From Rhizobium sp. N324 (GTDB lineage: Bacteria; Pseudomonadota; Alphaproteobacteria; Rhizobiales; Rhizobiaceae), in assembly GCF_001664485.1 (NCBI RefSeq), contig NZ_CP013634.1:1-64000 (forward strand): 64,000 nt of DNA, written 5' to 3'. Below the pieces are notes generated by a model. That model searched no databases and was not told the DNA's origin. It was given only the letters and a program-made list of their open reading frames with translations. The position numbers were made by a program, and so were the translations under genes. The stretch's first letter is position 1; the number at the start of each line of letters is the position of its first letter. This document shows positions 56,346-64,000 of this stretch, piece by piece.

Positions 56346-58253
56346 TCAGGCCTCCTTGTACCAGAATGCATCCGGCATGTAGATGCCGAGATAGGAGGTG
56401 GGATCGAAGCCGTAGAGGGCTTTCTCCGGCAGGTTCTGCAGTTTGGCGGCGCGAAGGATCGGCTGCAGCGTGCTGTTGATCAGGCCGATCGAGAACACCT
56501 GCTGGGTATAGAGCGACAGCATCTTGTGCCAGATCACCTGACGCTCCTCGAATTTCGCCGTCGAGCCCCATTGTTTGAGCAGGTCGACCAGTTCGGCCGC
56601 CTCCGGCAGATCGGGGGCGGCACCCTCCTGGCCGGCGGAGAGGTAATGCATGCCCCAAAGCGGCCATTGCAGCTGATCGTCGAGGGTCGGCGCCAGTCCC
56701 GAGGGCGACATGTCGGCCGTCGGCACGCCATTGTCGAGGCCGTACCAGATCGACATCATGATCGAGCCGCTCATGGCGCGGTTGCGGAAGACGTCGCGCT
56801 GCGAGGTGCGGGTATAGAGCGCAAGGCCGATATTGGCCCAGTGATCGTGCACCAGCTCCAGCACGTCGGTGTCGAGATTGCTCTCGCCGGCGGTTTCGAC
56901 GGTGATCTCGGCGCGCCGCCCGTCCGGTAGCAGCCTTATGCCGTCACTGCCGCGCTTGGTCAGGCCGATCTCGTCGAGCAGGCGGTTGGCCTCGTCGGCA
57001 TCGAACTTCACGAAGGCATCGGCATATTCCTGCTTGAACAGCGGGCTGTCGGGCAGGACGGTGTCGGCGCTCGGCGTGCCCAAGCCGTAGAAGGCGACCA
57101 TGTTGATCTCGTGCCGGTCGATTGCCAGCGACAAGGCGCGGCGCAGGCGTACGTCGCGGAAGAGGCCGCGCCATACCTCGTCGGCGCAGTTGAGGTTCGG
57201 CAGCAGCGTGATGCGCGAGCCGCGCGCCACCTTCCAGAGATTGACCTTCACCGAGAAGCGCTTCTCAGCTTCTTTCAGAAAGGTGTAGTCGTTGAAGTCG
57301 ATGCCGGTCGCCTGCAGGTCGGCCTCGCCGGCGCCTGCCTTGGCGGCGATGATCGACGAGGAGGAGACGTTGAGGATGAAGCGGTCGAGATAGGGAAGCT
57401 GCCGGCCGGTCTCGTCGACGCGGTGGAAGAACGGATTGCGCTCGAAGACGAATTGCTCGGCCGGCAGCGCCGTCGTGTTGCGCCACGGATCGAGCGTCGG
57501 CAGGTTGGGATTCTCAGGCCGGTAGGAACGGGCCATTTTGATGTGCAGGTCCTGCCATTTCTTGACGCGGTTGGCCTGCATCATCTGTTCCATTTTCGCC
57601 TGGTCGGGCTGGAACTTCTTATGGAACTGCTTGAGATAATGCGCCGGTCCGACGATGACGAGCGGGATGGGGCCGGCGAGCGTTGGCAGGAACATCGGGT
57701 TGGGTTTGTCCCAGCTGTAGCGCACCGTCAGCGGATCGAGCATCTCGAAGCGCGGCAGGCTGCCATGCGGGCGAAGTTCCAGCGCGCCGCCGCCCGGCGT
57801 CAGCTTCTCGTTGAGGATGACGTCTTCCCACCAGTAGCGGAAATCGTCGGCCGTGAACGGCTCTCCGTCGGACCATTTATGGCCTTCGCGCAGCCTGAAG
57901 GTAAAGACAGTGTCGTCTTCCGAGCTGAAATCGGCGAGAATATCCGGCTGGAACTGCAGGTGCTTGTTGTAGCCGATCAGGCGGGCATAGCCGTAGATCG
58001 TCATGAAGCGGATATCGCGCTGGCTGCCGATGATGGTTCGCACCGTGCCGCCGTAGCTGCCGGGTTCGAGCCCCATCTCCTTCAGGTTGACGATGCGCGG
58101 GCGGGCGGGAATGCGCTCGGCCATACCAGGCAGGCTGCCGGATGCCAGCCGCTCCTTGAGAAATTCCGGCTCGCCGCCCTGCTCAGCCCGAAGCACTGTG
58201 GGGGCGATCGCCGCGCCGACCAGGCCGCCCAGAAAAATGCGACGCGTCACCAT
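56346..58253 (-). CDS. family 5 solute-binding protein with twin-arginine signal
   Basis: A 635-residue periplasmic binding protein (SBP_bac_5), about 100 residues longer than OppA/DppA. It starts [20 protein letters not shown], a likely Tat signal (TRRIFLG), so it may fold before export. The family motifs LREGHKWSDGEPFTADDFRY and LRRALSLAIDRHEINMVAFY are present. Family 5 proteins bind peptides, glycosides, opines or metals; the large size, like YejA, suggests a bulky ligand. Its ATG shares a base with the ATPase stop, and the permease genes follow. Confidence 0.92.
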   Translation of the reverse strand: MVTRRIFLGGLVGAAIAPTVLRAEQGGEPEFLKERLASGSLPGMAERIPARPRIVNLKEMGLEPGSYGGTVRTIIGSQRDIRFMTIYGYARLIGYNKHLQFQPDILADFSSEDDTVFTFRLREGHKWSDGEPFTADDFRYWWEDVILNEKLTPGGGALELRPHGSLPRFEMLDPLTVRYSWDKPNPMFLPTLAGPIPLVIVGPAHYLKQFHKKFQPDQAKMEQMMQANRVKKWQDLHIKMARSYRPENPNLPTLDPWRNTTALPAEQFVFERNPFFHRVDETGRQLPYLDRFILNVSSSSIIAAKAGAGEADLQATGIDFNDYTFLKEAEKRFSVKVNLWKVARGSRITLLPNLNCADEVWRGLFRDVRLRRALSLAIDRHEINMVAFYGLGTPSADTVLPDSPLFKQEYADAFVKFDADEANRLLDEIGLTKRGSDGIRLLPDGRRAEITVETAGESNLDTDVLELVHDHWANIGLALYTRTSQRDVFRNRAMSGSIMMSIWYGLDNGVPTADMSPSGLAPTLDDQLQWPLWGMHYLSAGQEGAAPDLPEAAELVDLLKQWGSTAKFEERQVIWHKMLSLYTQQVFSIGLINSTLQPILRAAKLQNLPEKALYGFDPTSYLGIYMPDAFWYKEA

Positions 58254-60142
58254 CAGCGCAACTCCTTGGCATCGGCGCCTTTGCGGGCGCGCACCAGATG
58301 GCCGTCGCCGAGATCGGCATAGGCAAGCTCGGAGGCGTCGTCATGCTCGGCGGTGAAGGTCACGCCCCAATTCTGCTTGTCGGCGGCGCCGTTTTCCCGG
58401 AGCGCCTTGAAATCGAGCGGCCGGTCGAGATCGGGGAAGGGGACGGCGGCGAGCAGCGATTTCGTATAGGGATGCACCGGATCGCGCAGGATGATCTCGC
58501 GCGGCGCGATCTCGACGATGCGGCCCTTGCACATGACGGCGATGCGGTCGGCCATGTAATCGACGACGGCGAGGTTGTGCGAAATGAACAGATAGGTCAG
58601 CCCCAGCTCCTTCTGCAGGTCCTTCAACAGGTTGAGGATCTGCGCCTGGACGGAGACGTCGAGTGCCGAGACCGGCTCGTCGAGGATGACGAGCTTCGGG
58701 CCGAGCGCCAGCGCACGGGCAATGCCGATGCGCTGGCGCTGACCGCCGGAAAAACTGTGCGGGTAACGGCTGAGGTAACGTTTGTCGAGGCCGATCGCCG
58801 CCATCAAGCCTTCGACCTTGCGCTTGCGCTCGTCACTGTCGCCGCGGTCGTGAATTTCAAGCGGTTCGCTGAGGATGTTGCGCACCGTCATGCGCGGCGA
58901 GAGCGAGGAGACCGGATCCTGAAACACCATCTGGATCTTGGTGCGCATATCCTGCAGCGCTTCGCCGCGCACCGAAAGCACATCGATCACGTCCTTGCCG
59001 TCGTTGAACACCACCGAGCCGCCGTCGGGTGTGATGGCGCGCATCAGGATCTTGCTGAGCGTCGTCTTGCCGCAACCGGATTCGCCGACGAGGCCGAGAC
59101 ATTCGCCGCGGCGAATGTCGAAGCTGACATCGTCGACGGCGTGCACGACAGCGGCTTCGTGCTTGCCGAGCAGACTGCGCTTGCGCGTCTTATAAGTCTT
59201 CGACAGGTTGGCGACCGAAAGCAGTGTGCCCGGCGCCTCCGCCTGCAGCGGCTTCTTCTTGCCGACGAGGGTCTCGAGATTGACGGGCACGTCGCGCAGC
59301 GCCTTGAGCCGCTCGCCGGGTTTCATGTCGAAATGCGGAACGGCGGCCATCAAAGCCTTGAGATAGGGATGCTGCGGATTGCGGAAGATCGCCTCGACCG
59401 GCCCGGCCTCCATGATTTCGCCGTGATAGATGACGACGACTTCGTCGGCCATGTTGGCGACGATGCCGAGATCGTGGGTGATAAGCAGCATCGCCATGCC
59501 GAGCTTGGCCTGCAGCTCGCGCAGCAATTCGAGGATCTGCGCCTGGATCGTCACGTCGAGCGCCGTCGTCGGCTCGTCGGCGATCAGCAGCGCCGGCCTG
59601 CAAATCAGCGCCATGGCGATCATGGCGCGCTGGCGCATGCCGCCGGACAGTTCGAACGGATACATGTCGTAGGTGCGGTGTGGATTGGAGAAGCCGACCA
59701 GGCCGAGCATCTCCTCGGTCTTCTCACGCGCTTCCTGCTTGTCGATCTCGGTATGGATCAAAAGCACTTCGCTGATCTGGTTGCCGACCGTGTGCAATGG
59801 CGAGAGCGAGGTCATCGGCTCCTGGAAGATCGTCGCCATGCGCCGGCCGCGCAGGTCGCGCATTTCCTCGCTGTCACGCGAGAGCGACAGGATATCGGTC
59901 GTGCTGCCGTCGAGCGGATCGGTGAAGAGGATGTGGCCGGAGGCCCTCGCCGGATTGGGCAGGATGCCCATCACCGACTGGCTGATCACCGATTTGCCGG
60001 AGCCGGATTCACCGACGAGAGCGGTGACCTTGCCCGGAAGAATGCGAAGATTGGCTTCCTTTACGACGCGAAGCCGGTCGCCGAAAACCGAGAAGGAGAC
60101 GTCGAGATTTTCAATACGCAACAAATCGGCTGCAGACGCCAT
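58253..60142 (-). CDS. fused double ATPase of the peptide-type importer (OppDF/YejF-like)
   Basis: A 629-residue protein with two complete ABC ATPase domains. The first has [16 protein letters not shown] and [14 protein letters not shown]; the second has [16 protein letters not shown] and [14 protein letters not shown]. Both belong to the oligopeptide/nickel type, as in YejF, where OppD and OppF are fused. All catalytic residues are present. It is the first gene of the operon (ATPase, binding protein, two permeases), an order that differs from yejABEF. A weak EcfG-type promoter lies 90 nt upstream. Confidence 0.94.
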   Translation of the reverse strand: MASAADLLRIENLDVSFSVFGDRLRVVKEANLRILPGKVTALVGESGSGKSVISQSVMGILPNPARASGHILFTDPLDGSTTDILSLSRDSEEMRDLRGRRMATIFQEPMTSLSPLHTVGNQISEVLLIHTEIDKQEAREKTEEMLGLVGFSNPHRTYDMYPFELSGGMRQRAMIAMALICRPALLIADEPTTALDVTIQAQILELLRELQAKLGMAMLLITHDLGIVANMADEVVVIYHGEIMEAGPVEAIFRNPQHPYLKALMAAVPHFDMKPGERLKALRDVPVNLETLVGKKKPLQAEAPGTLLSVANLSKTYKTRKRSLLGKHEAAVVHAVDDVSFDIRRGECLGLVGESGCGKTTLSKILMRAITPDGGSVVFNDGKDVIDVLSVRGEALQDMRTKIQMVFQDPVSSLSPRMTVRNILSEPLEIHDRGDSDERKRKVEGLMAAIGLDKRYLSRYPHSFSGGQRQRIGIARALALGPKLVILDEPVSALDVSVQAQILNLLKDLQKELGLTYLFISHNLAVVDYMADRIAVMCKGRIVEIAPREIILRDPVHPYTKSLLAAVPFPDLDRPLDFKALRENGAADKQNWGVTFTAEHDDASELAYADLGDGHLVRARKGADAKELR

Positions 60143-60231
60143 ACCAATGAAATTCCCCAGTCTTCTGTGTTCCCGTTAAGGCACACTATCGTACCGCAAA
60201 CGGGGTGTCTAGCAGATGACAATCCAGGGAA

Positions 60232-60256
60232 AACCGTAGCATTCCGCCGAAGTTCC
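60232..60256 (-). promoter_or_regulatory. weak EcfG-type promoter match before the importer operon
   Basis: On the minus strand GGAAC (60256-60252), 16 nt, then GGTT (60235-60232). One -10 base differs from CGTT. The leader to the ATPase ATG would be about 80 nt. Confidence 0.35.
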
Positions 60257-60296
60257 CCAGGCGAGACGCGTAAAATTTTGGCAGACGTTCGCGCTT

Positions 60297-61640
60297 TTAC
60301 TGGATGAACTTCTCCACGGTTGTACGCTCGACGTGCTTCTTCGCGTCACGGTGCAGAAGAATGACCTGTTCGGCTTCAGAAAGCCCGTTCTGAACAGCCT
60401 CGCGGAAGCCCTCCTCGACGTTGATCGCGGGGGCCGGCGCCCGCGGCTGCAGCACCGTCACCTTCTGGCGGATGCCGCGCAGTTTCTCTTCGCCGAGCGT
60501 CGTCCATTCGCCGCCGCAATAACCGGCGAATGCCTGGCTGGCGACGACCTCGCGGCCGTATTTCTTGGTCAGGATCTGCAGACGCTGCACCTCATTGACC
60601 GCCGAGCCGAAGGCAGAGAAGGTCAGCCGGTCCTTGAGGCCGACATTGCCGAACATGACGTTGCCGACATGCAGGCCGATGCCGTAGCCGACCTTGCTGA
60701 GGCCTTTCGCCTCGCGGTCCCTGTTGAGCTCGGCGACCCGCGCCTGCGCCTGATGGACGGCGGAAAGGGCTGCCTCGCAGGCGATTTTCGACGGGTCCTT
60801 GTGGCGCCCGCAGGGATAGACGGCGAGGAAGCCGTCGCCGAGGAAGCTCAGGATCTCGCCGCCATTGCGGTTGAAGGGGGCGGCGATCGCGTCGAAGAAC
60901 TGGTTCAGCGTGTCGATATAGGCCTGGCGGCCTTCCTTTTCGGCATACATGGTGGATTCGCGCATGTCGCCCATGACGAGCGCCGCACGGATCGTCTCCC
61001 CGTCGCCGCGGCGGATCTGGCCGTTCAGCACCCGCTTGCCGGCGTCACCGCCGAGATAGGTGGTCAGCATGTTGTTGGCGAGCTTGCCGAGCACCGCCAT
61101 CTTGGCGGCGACCGCCAGATGGTTCTGCATCCTGATCAGCGCATCGATCATATCGTCGGAAAAGCCGTTATGGTGGTCGGTCGACCAGGAGCCCATCATG
61201 CCCTGCACCGAACCGTCGCCGAAGGGCTGCACGAAGGCAAGGTAATCGGTGATGGCGTCCTTGCGCAGGTCCTCGAAGATCGGGAATTCGGCCGGCCCTT
61301 CCTGCATCAGCCGGCGGCGGATGTGCTGCAGGTTGTTGTCGAGCAGGTAATAATAGGGGCTCTGGAGGAAACGGTCCGGCTTCTGCCCGGCCGGCATGCG
61401 GAAACCCTCAATGGTGACGCCGCTGGCGCGCCGCCAGGTGAAGCTCAGCGCGTCATAGAGCGGATGCAGCATCGAAAAGGTCAGATGCACGCGCGCGATC
61501 GGCAGCCCGGCCGCCGCGATCCTTTCACAGAAGCCGCGCACGATGTTTTCAAGCTCGTCTCCGGCCAGCGAAGAGTTCGTCAGCCATTCAGCGACCCGGT
61601 CCAACAGGATGGAGGAGACGCTGGATTCGATCGTGCTCAT
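60297..61640 (-). CDS. class III adenylate/guanylate cyclase
   Basis: A 447-residue soluble cyclase. The N-terminal half (about 1-210) is an uncharacterised regulatory region found with such cyclases. The catalytic domain (about 220-390) has the metal sites VMGDMREST and SFLGDGFLAVYP and the pattern IGLHVGNVMFGNVG. It makes cAMP (or cGMP; the base-selecting residues were not resolved). The ATG at 61640 has GAGG upstream; the frame is open to 61670. It stands alone, 154 nt before the importer operon. A cNMP-binding protein is encoded at 42710-43177 in this window. Confidence 0.92.
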   Translation of the reverse strand: MSTIESSVSSILLDRVAEWLTNSSLAGDELENIVRGFCERIAAAGLPIARVHLTFSMLHPLYDALSFTWRRASGVTIEGFRMPAGQKPDRFLQSPYYYLLDNNLQHIRRRLMQEGPAEFPIFEDLRKDAITDYLAFVQPFGDGSVQGMMGSWSTDHHNGFSDDMIDALIRMQNHLAVAAKMAVLGKLANNMLTTYLGGDAGKRVLNGQIRRGDGETIRAALVMGDMRESTMYAEKEGRQAYIDTLNQFFDAIAAPFNRNGGEILSFLGDGFLAVYPCGRHKDPSKIACEAALSAVHQAQARVAELNRDREAKGLSKVGYGIGLHVGNVMFGNVGLKDRLTFSAFGSAVNEVQRLQILTKKYGREVVASQAFAGYCGGEWTTLGEEKLRGIRQKVTVLQPRAPAPAINVEEGFREAVQNGLSEAEQVILLHRDAKKHVERTTVEKFIQ

Positions 61641-61989
61641 TCTCGGTATGATCCTCATAAGGCACGCCATCCCAGAGAAAAAAATCCCTCGGCCGGCACA
61701 TTTTCATGCGCAGGTCACAAGGAAATCAGGATGTACGAGCGGTATTATTTGTCAACGACCTGCCGAGAGCCTGGCAGCGGCACCCTCTGCTCCCCGTATC
61801 GGAGGACCGGACGGGTTGTCCTTTCACGGTGGTTCATTATCAAAAGTCAAAATAGGGATGCTGCAATTGCGAAACAATGGGACCGGTATTTTTTTGTGCG
61901 CTCAAGTTGCAACAAAGGATTGTGCCGGGGCATTTCGGCCACACCCCGGCTAAGGGGTTTTGGGCAGCCATGCCGTCGATTGACAACCC

Positions 61990-62149
61990 AAGACCCCTCC
62001 CCAACCCCTCCCCACAAGGGGGAGGGACTAACCCGCGGCGCCAACCTGCCCATTTTCCGACCTCGGCGTTCTCGGCGATGATTTTTGAGTGAGAGGATGC
62101 GGCAAGTTAAGTCCCTCCCCCTTGTGGGGAGGGGTTGGGGAGGGGTCTT
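61990..62149. repeat. pair of perfect 40-bp inverted repeats
   Basis: Arms at 61990-62029 and 62110-62149 are exact reverse complements over 40 nt (AAGACCCCTCCCCAACCCCT ...), separated by 80 nt. Each arm also holds a smaller CCCTCCCC...GGGGGAGGG hairpin. The element sits in the 601-nt gap between the cyclase and sugar-dehydrogenase genes, in which no gene is seen. It may be a mobile miniature element or an intergenic repeat like RIME. Confidence 0.85.
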
Positions 62150-62241
62150 AGTCGCCGACCGACGCTATTGCCGCCGGGGAGAAGCGACCCCCGGGTTTAA
62201 TTCACCGCGATCATGCATTAGATCAGCTTCCTCTTCCCCGT

Positions 62242-63594
62242 TTGAAAGATCCCGCCTTGGCCACCTCCACCTTCGATACGCTTTTGCAGAAGATCGAAAC
62301 CCGCGCGGCGCGTGCCGGCGTCATCGGGCTCGGTTATGTCGGCCTGCCGCTGGCAATGGCGGTGGCGCGCAGCGGTTTTGCGGTCACCGGCTTCGACATC
62401 GACCCTTCCAAGATGGTGGCGCTCGCTGCCCGCCGCTCTTATATCGATGCCGTCAGCGATGCGGCACTCGCCGCCGAGATCGATGCGGGACGCTTCGAGG
62501 CGACCACCGATTTCGCCGGTCTTGCCGCCTGCGACGTCATCATCATCTGCGTGCCGACGCCGCTCACCAAACATCGCGATCCCGACCTTTCCTTCGTCGA
62601 GGCGACCTCGCGCTCGATCGCCCAGCATCTGCGCCTCGGCCAGCTGGTGGTGCTGGAATCGACCACCTATCCCGGCACGACCGACGATATCGTCAAGGTC
62701 ATTCTCGAATCCACCGGGCTGAAATCCGGTTCGGATTTCTTCGTCGGCTTCTCGCCGGAGCGCGAGGATCCCGGCAATCAGCATTATCACACCGCCACCA
62801 TCCCGAAGGTCGTCGCCGGTGACGGGCCTGAGGCGCTGGCGCTGATGAGGGCCTTCTACGGCGCGGCGGTCTCGACCGTCGTTCCGGTCTCCTCGAATGC
62901 GACGGCCGAGGCGGTGAAGCTCACCGAAAACATCTTCCGCTCGGTCAACATCGCCCTCGTCAACGAATTGAAGACCGTCTATGCGGCGATGGGCATCGAC
63001 GTCTGGGAAGTGATCGACGCGGCCAAGACCAAGCCCTTCGGCTACATGCCCTTCTATCCCGGCCCGGGCCTCGGTGGTCATTGCATCCCGATCGATCCCT
63101 TCTACCTCACCTGGAAATCGCGTGAATACGAACTCCCCACCCGCTTCATCGAGCTCGCCGGTGAGATCAATTCGGCGATGCCGCGTTATGTCGTCGGCAA
63201 GCTTGCCGAAGCGCTCGATATCCGCGCCGGCAAGGCGCTGAGCCGCAGCAAGGTGCTGGTGATCGGGCTCGCCTACAAGAAAAACGTCGCCGATATAAGA
63301 GAGAGCCCGTCGCTGCGGCTGATCGAGATCATCGAGGAACGCGGCGGACGGGCCGATTATCACGACCCCTTCGTCGCCGAGATCCCGCCGACACGTGAAT
63401 ACCAGGCGCTGAAGGGCCGCCGGTCGGTGGCGCTGACGCCTGATACTATCGCCGGCTACGATGCGGTACTGGTCGCCACCGACCATGACAGCGTCGATTA
63501 TGCGGCGCTGGCAAAAAGCGCTGCGCTGATCATCGACACCCGCAACGTTTTCAACCGGCTCGGCCTTTCGGCCGATCACGTCATCAAGGCGTGA
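62242..63594 (+). CDS. UDP-N-acetylglucosamine / UDP-sugar 6-dehydrogenase
   Basis: A 450-residue NAD-dependent nucleotide-sugar dehydrogenase of the WbpA/TviB type, which oxidises the C6 alcohol to a uronic acid for surface polysaccharides. The Rossmann motif AGVIGLGYVGLPLAMAVA (about 26-43), the conserved EAVKLTENIFRSVNIAL, and the catalytic Cys C281 in GGHCIPIDPFYL are present. The true substrate (UDP-GlcNAc, UDP-ManNAc or other) is not settled. TTG at 62242 is the first start; a second TTG at 62257 is possible, and no strong ribosome site was seen. It overlaps the convergent DUF3095 gene by 11 nt. Confidence 0.93.
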   Translation: MKDPALATSTFDTLLQKIETRAARAGVIGLGYVGLPLAMAVARSGFAVTGFDIDPSKMVALAARRSYIDAVSDAALAAEIDAGRFEATTDFAGLAACDVIIICVPTPLTKHRDPDLSFVEATSRSIAQHLRLGQLVVLESTTYPGTTDDIVKVILESTGLKSGSDFFVGFSPEREDPGNQHYHTATIPKVVAGDGPEALALMRAFYGAAVSTVVPVSSNATAEAVKLTENIFRSVNIALVNELKTVYAAMGIDVWEVIDAAKTKPFGYMPFYPGPGLGGHCIPIDPFYLTWKSREYELPTRFIELAGEINSAMPRYVVGKLAEALDIRAGKALSRSKVLVIGLAYKKNVADIRESPSLRLIEIIEERGGRADYHDPFVAEIPPTREYQALKGRRSVALTPDTIAGYDAVLVATDHDSVDYAALAKSAALIIDTRNVFNRLGLSADHVIKA

Positions 63595-64000
63595 CGGCAA
63601 CGCCGGAAAGCGATTTTCCGGTCATCCGGCTGGCGGCCACCGCATAGCCGCCTGACGCGCCGTCGATGAAATGCATGTGGTCGCGCGAGATCGGCGTCGG
63701 CACGAAGCAGGTCATCAGCGCCGAGGCCTGCCGATGCAGGCCGTAGCGGGCGACGCCCTTGGCCCGCGCCGCTTCGAGCAGCGTCTCGATGCGTTTCAGA
63801 TGGTCGGCGTCGACGTCGACCGTCATCTTCAGCCCGTCGTCGAATTTGCGGAAATCGGAATTGCCGGCGACATCGCGCTTGTAGCGGCGCGCATCGAAAC
63901 GGCCGAGCGGAATGCCGAGCTTGTAGCAGAGGACGGTGATGGCGAGCTGCAGGACGATGAAGAGCTTCTGACGCAACCGCCGGCCGGCGGGTGCGGTGGC
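63584..64000 (-). CDS. DUF3095 family protein, C-terminal part (runs off the window)
   Basis: The last about 138 residues of a protein; the frame stays open to the edge, so the start is outside. The end shows YGLHRQASALMTCFVPTPIS and HMHFIDGASGGYAVAA, the C-terminal signature of DUF3095 proteins, a family related to adenylate-cyclase folds and of unknown role. It is convergent with the sugar dehydrogenase gene, with an 11-nt overlap of the stops. Confidence 0.75.
   Translation of the reverse strand, partial: ATAPAGRRLRQKLFIVLQLAITVLCYKLGIPLGRFDARRYKRDVAGNSDFRKFDDGLKMTVDVDADHLKRIETLLEAARAKGVARYGLHRQASALMTCFVPTPISRDHMHFIDGASGGYAVAASRMTGKSLSGVAVTP

Noticed and set aside
54172..56667. Single 831-codon frame covering both permease genes
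   Set aside because: Its first half is the antisense-like shadow of the OppB-like gene in another frame. The real OppC-like protein starts at 55344 with a TAATG overlap.
1..64000. tRNA, rRNA, CRISPR arrays, intact insertion sequences, replication origin
   Set aside because: None seen on either strand by inspection; the intergenic gaps are explained by promoters, hairpins and repeats.

Overview
The window is about 61% GC and looks like the chromosome (or a large replicon) of a Rhizobium species close to R. etli / R. leguminosarum. The support is alphaproteobacterial: a cyoABCD-SURF1 quinol oxidase operon, an HmrR/CopA copper module, several promoters of the EcfG general-stress type (GGAAC, 16-17 nt, CGTT), a rhizobial DUF1612 protein, and several copies of palindromic intergenic repeats of rhizobial (RIME-like) type. 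No tRNA, rRNA, CRISPR array or intact insertion sequence was seen. The species is inferred from sequence character only.

Layout. 0-4 kb: a DUF1612 HTH protein, then an ECF sigma / anti-sigma / Bax-inhibitor-1 operon on the minus strand and a small conserved hypothetical. 4-7 kb: copper export (copA-hmrR) with a textbook CueR-type promoter. 7-9.6 kb: treY (trehalose synthesis) with an EcfG-type promoter. 9.7-18.8 kb: periplasmic and cell-wall functions (penicillin-binding protein 1C translationally coupled to an alpha-2-macroglobulin, an exported MsrA, an L,D-transpeptidase-fold protein). 19-24 kb: a single-domain response regulator with an EcfG promoter, two MFS transporters, each beside its own regulator (TetR, LacI). 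24.6-29 kb: a glycine-zipper protein and a heterodimeric ABC exporter. 29-33.4 kb: a flavodoxin-like protein, an FAD/NAD(P)-binding protein and a PAS-PAS hybrid histidine kinase, the last with an EcfG promoter. 33.6-41.7 kb: an acyltransferase, the cyoABCD-SURF1 operon and an MHS-type MFS transporter. 42-46 kb: a type II toxin-antitoxin pair, a cyclic-nucleotide-binding protein and a 904-residue ABC-exporter-like protein whose ATPase motifs have all been lost. 46-50.4 kb: an EVE protein, a VOC protein and a WYL regulator that share a palindromic operator but are separated by a 2.4 kb segment with an SDR, an aldehyde dehydrogenase remnant, a TetR gene and a decayed Tn3 transposase end. 50.5-60.1 kb: three glycosyltransferases directly downstream of a complete oligopeptide-type ABC importer, all on the minus strand. 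60.3-64 kb: a class III adenylate cyclase, a 40-bp perfect inverted repeat, a nucleotide-sugar dehydrogenase and the end of a DUF3095 gene.

Themes. General stress: EcfG-type promoters precede treY, a receiver protein and a hybrid kinase, with weaker matches before the flavodoxin gene and the peptide-importer operon. Copper and respiration: CopA/HmrR lie in the same window as a quinol oxidase whose subunit II has a Met/His-rich tail. cAMP: a cyclase and a cNMP-binding protein are both present.

The best candidate for something undescribed is the pseudo-ABC protein at 43276-45990 with its cNMP-binding neighbour. Second are the glycosyltransferase/peptide-importer cluster and the interrupted WYL-VOC-EVE regulon.
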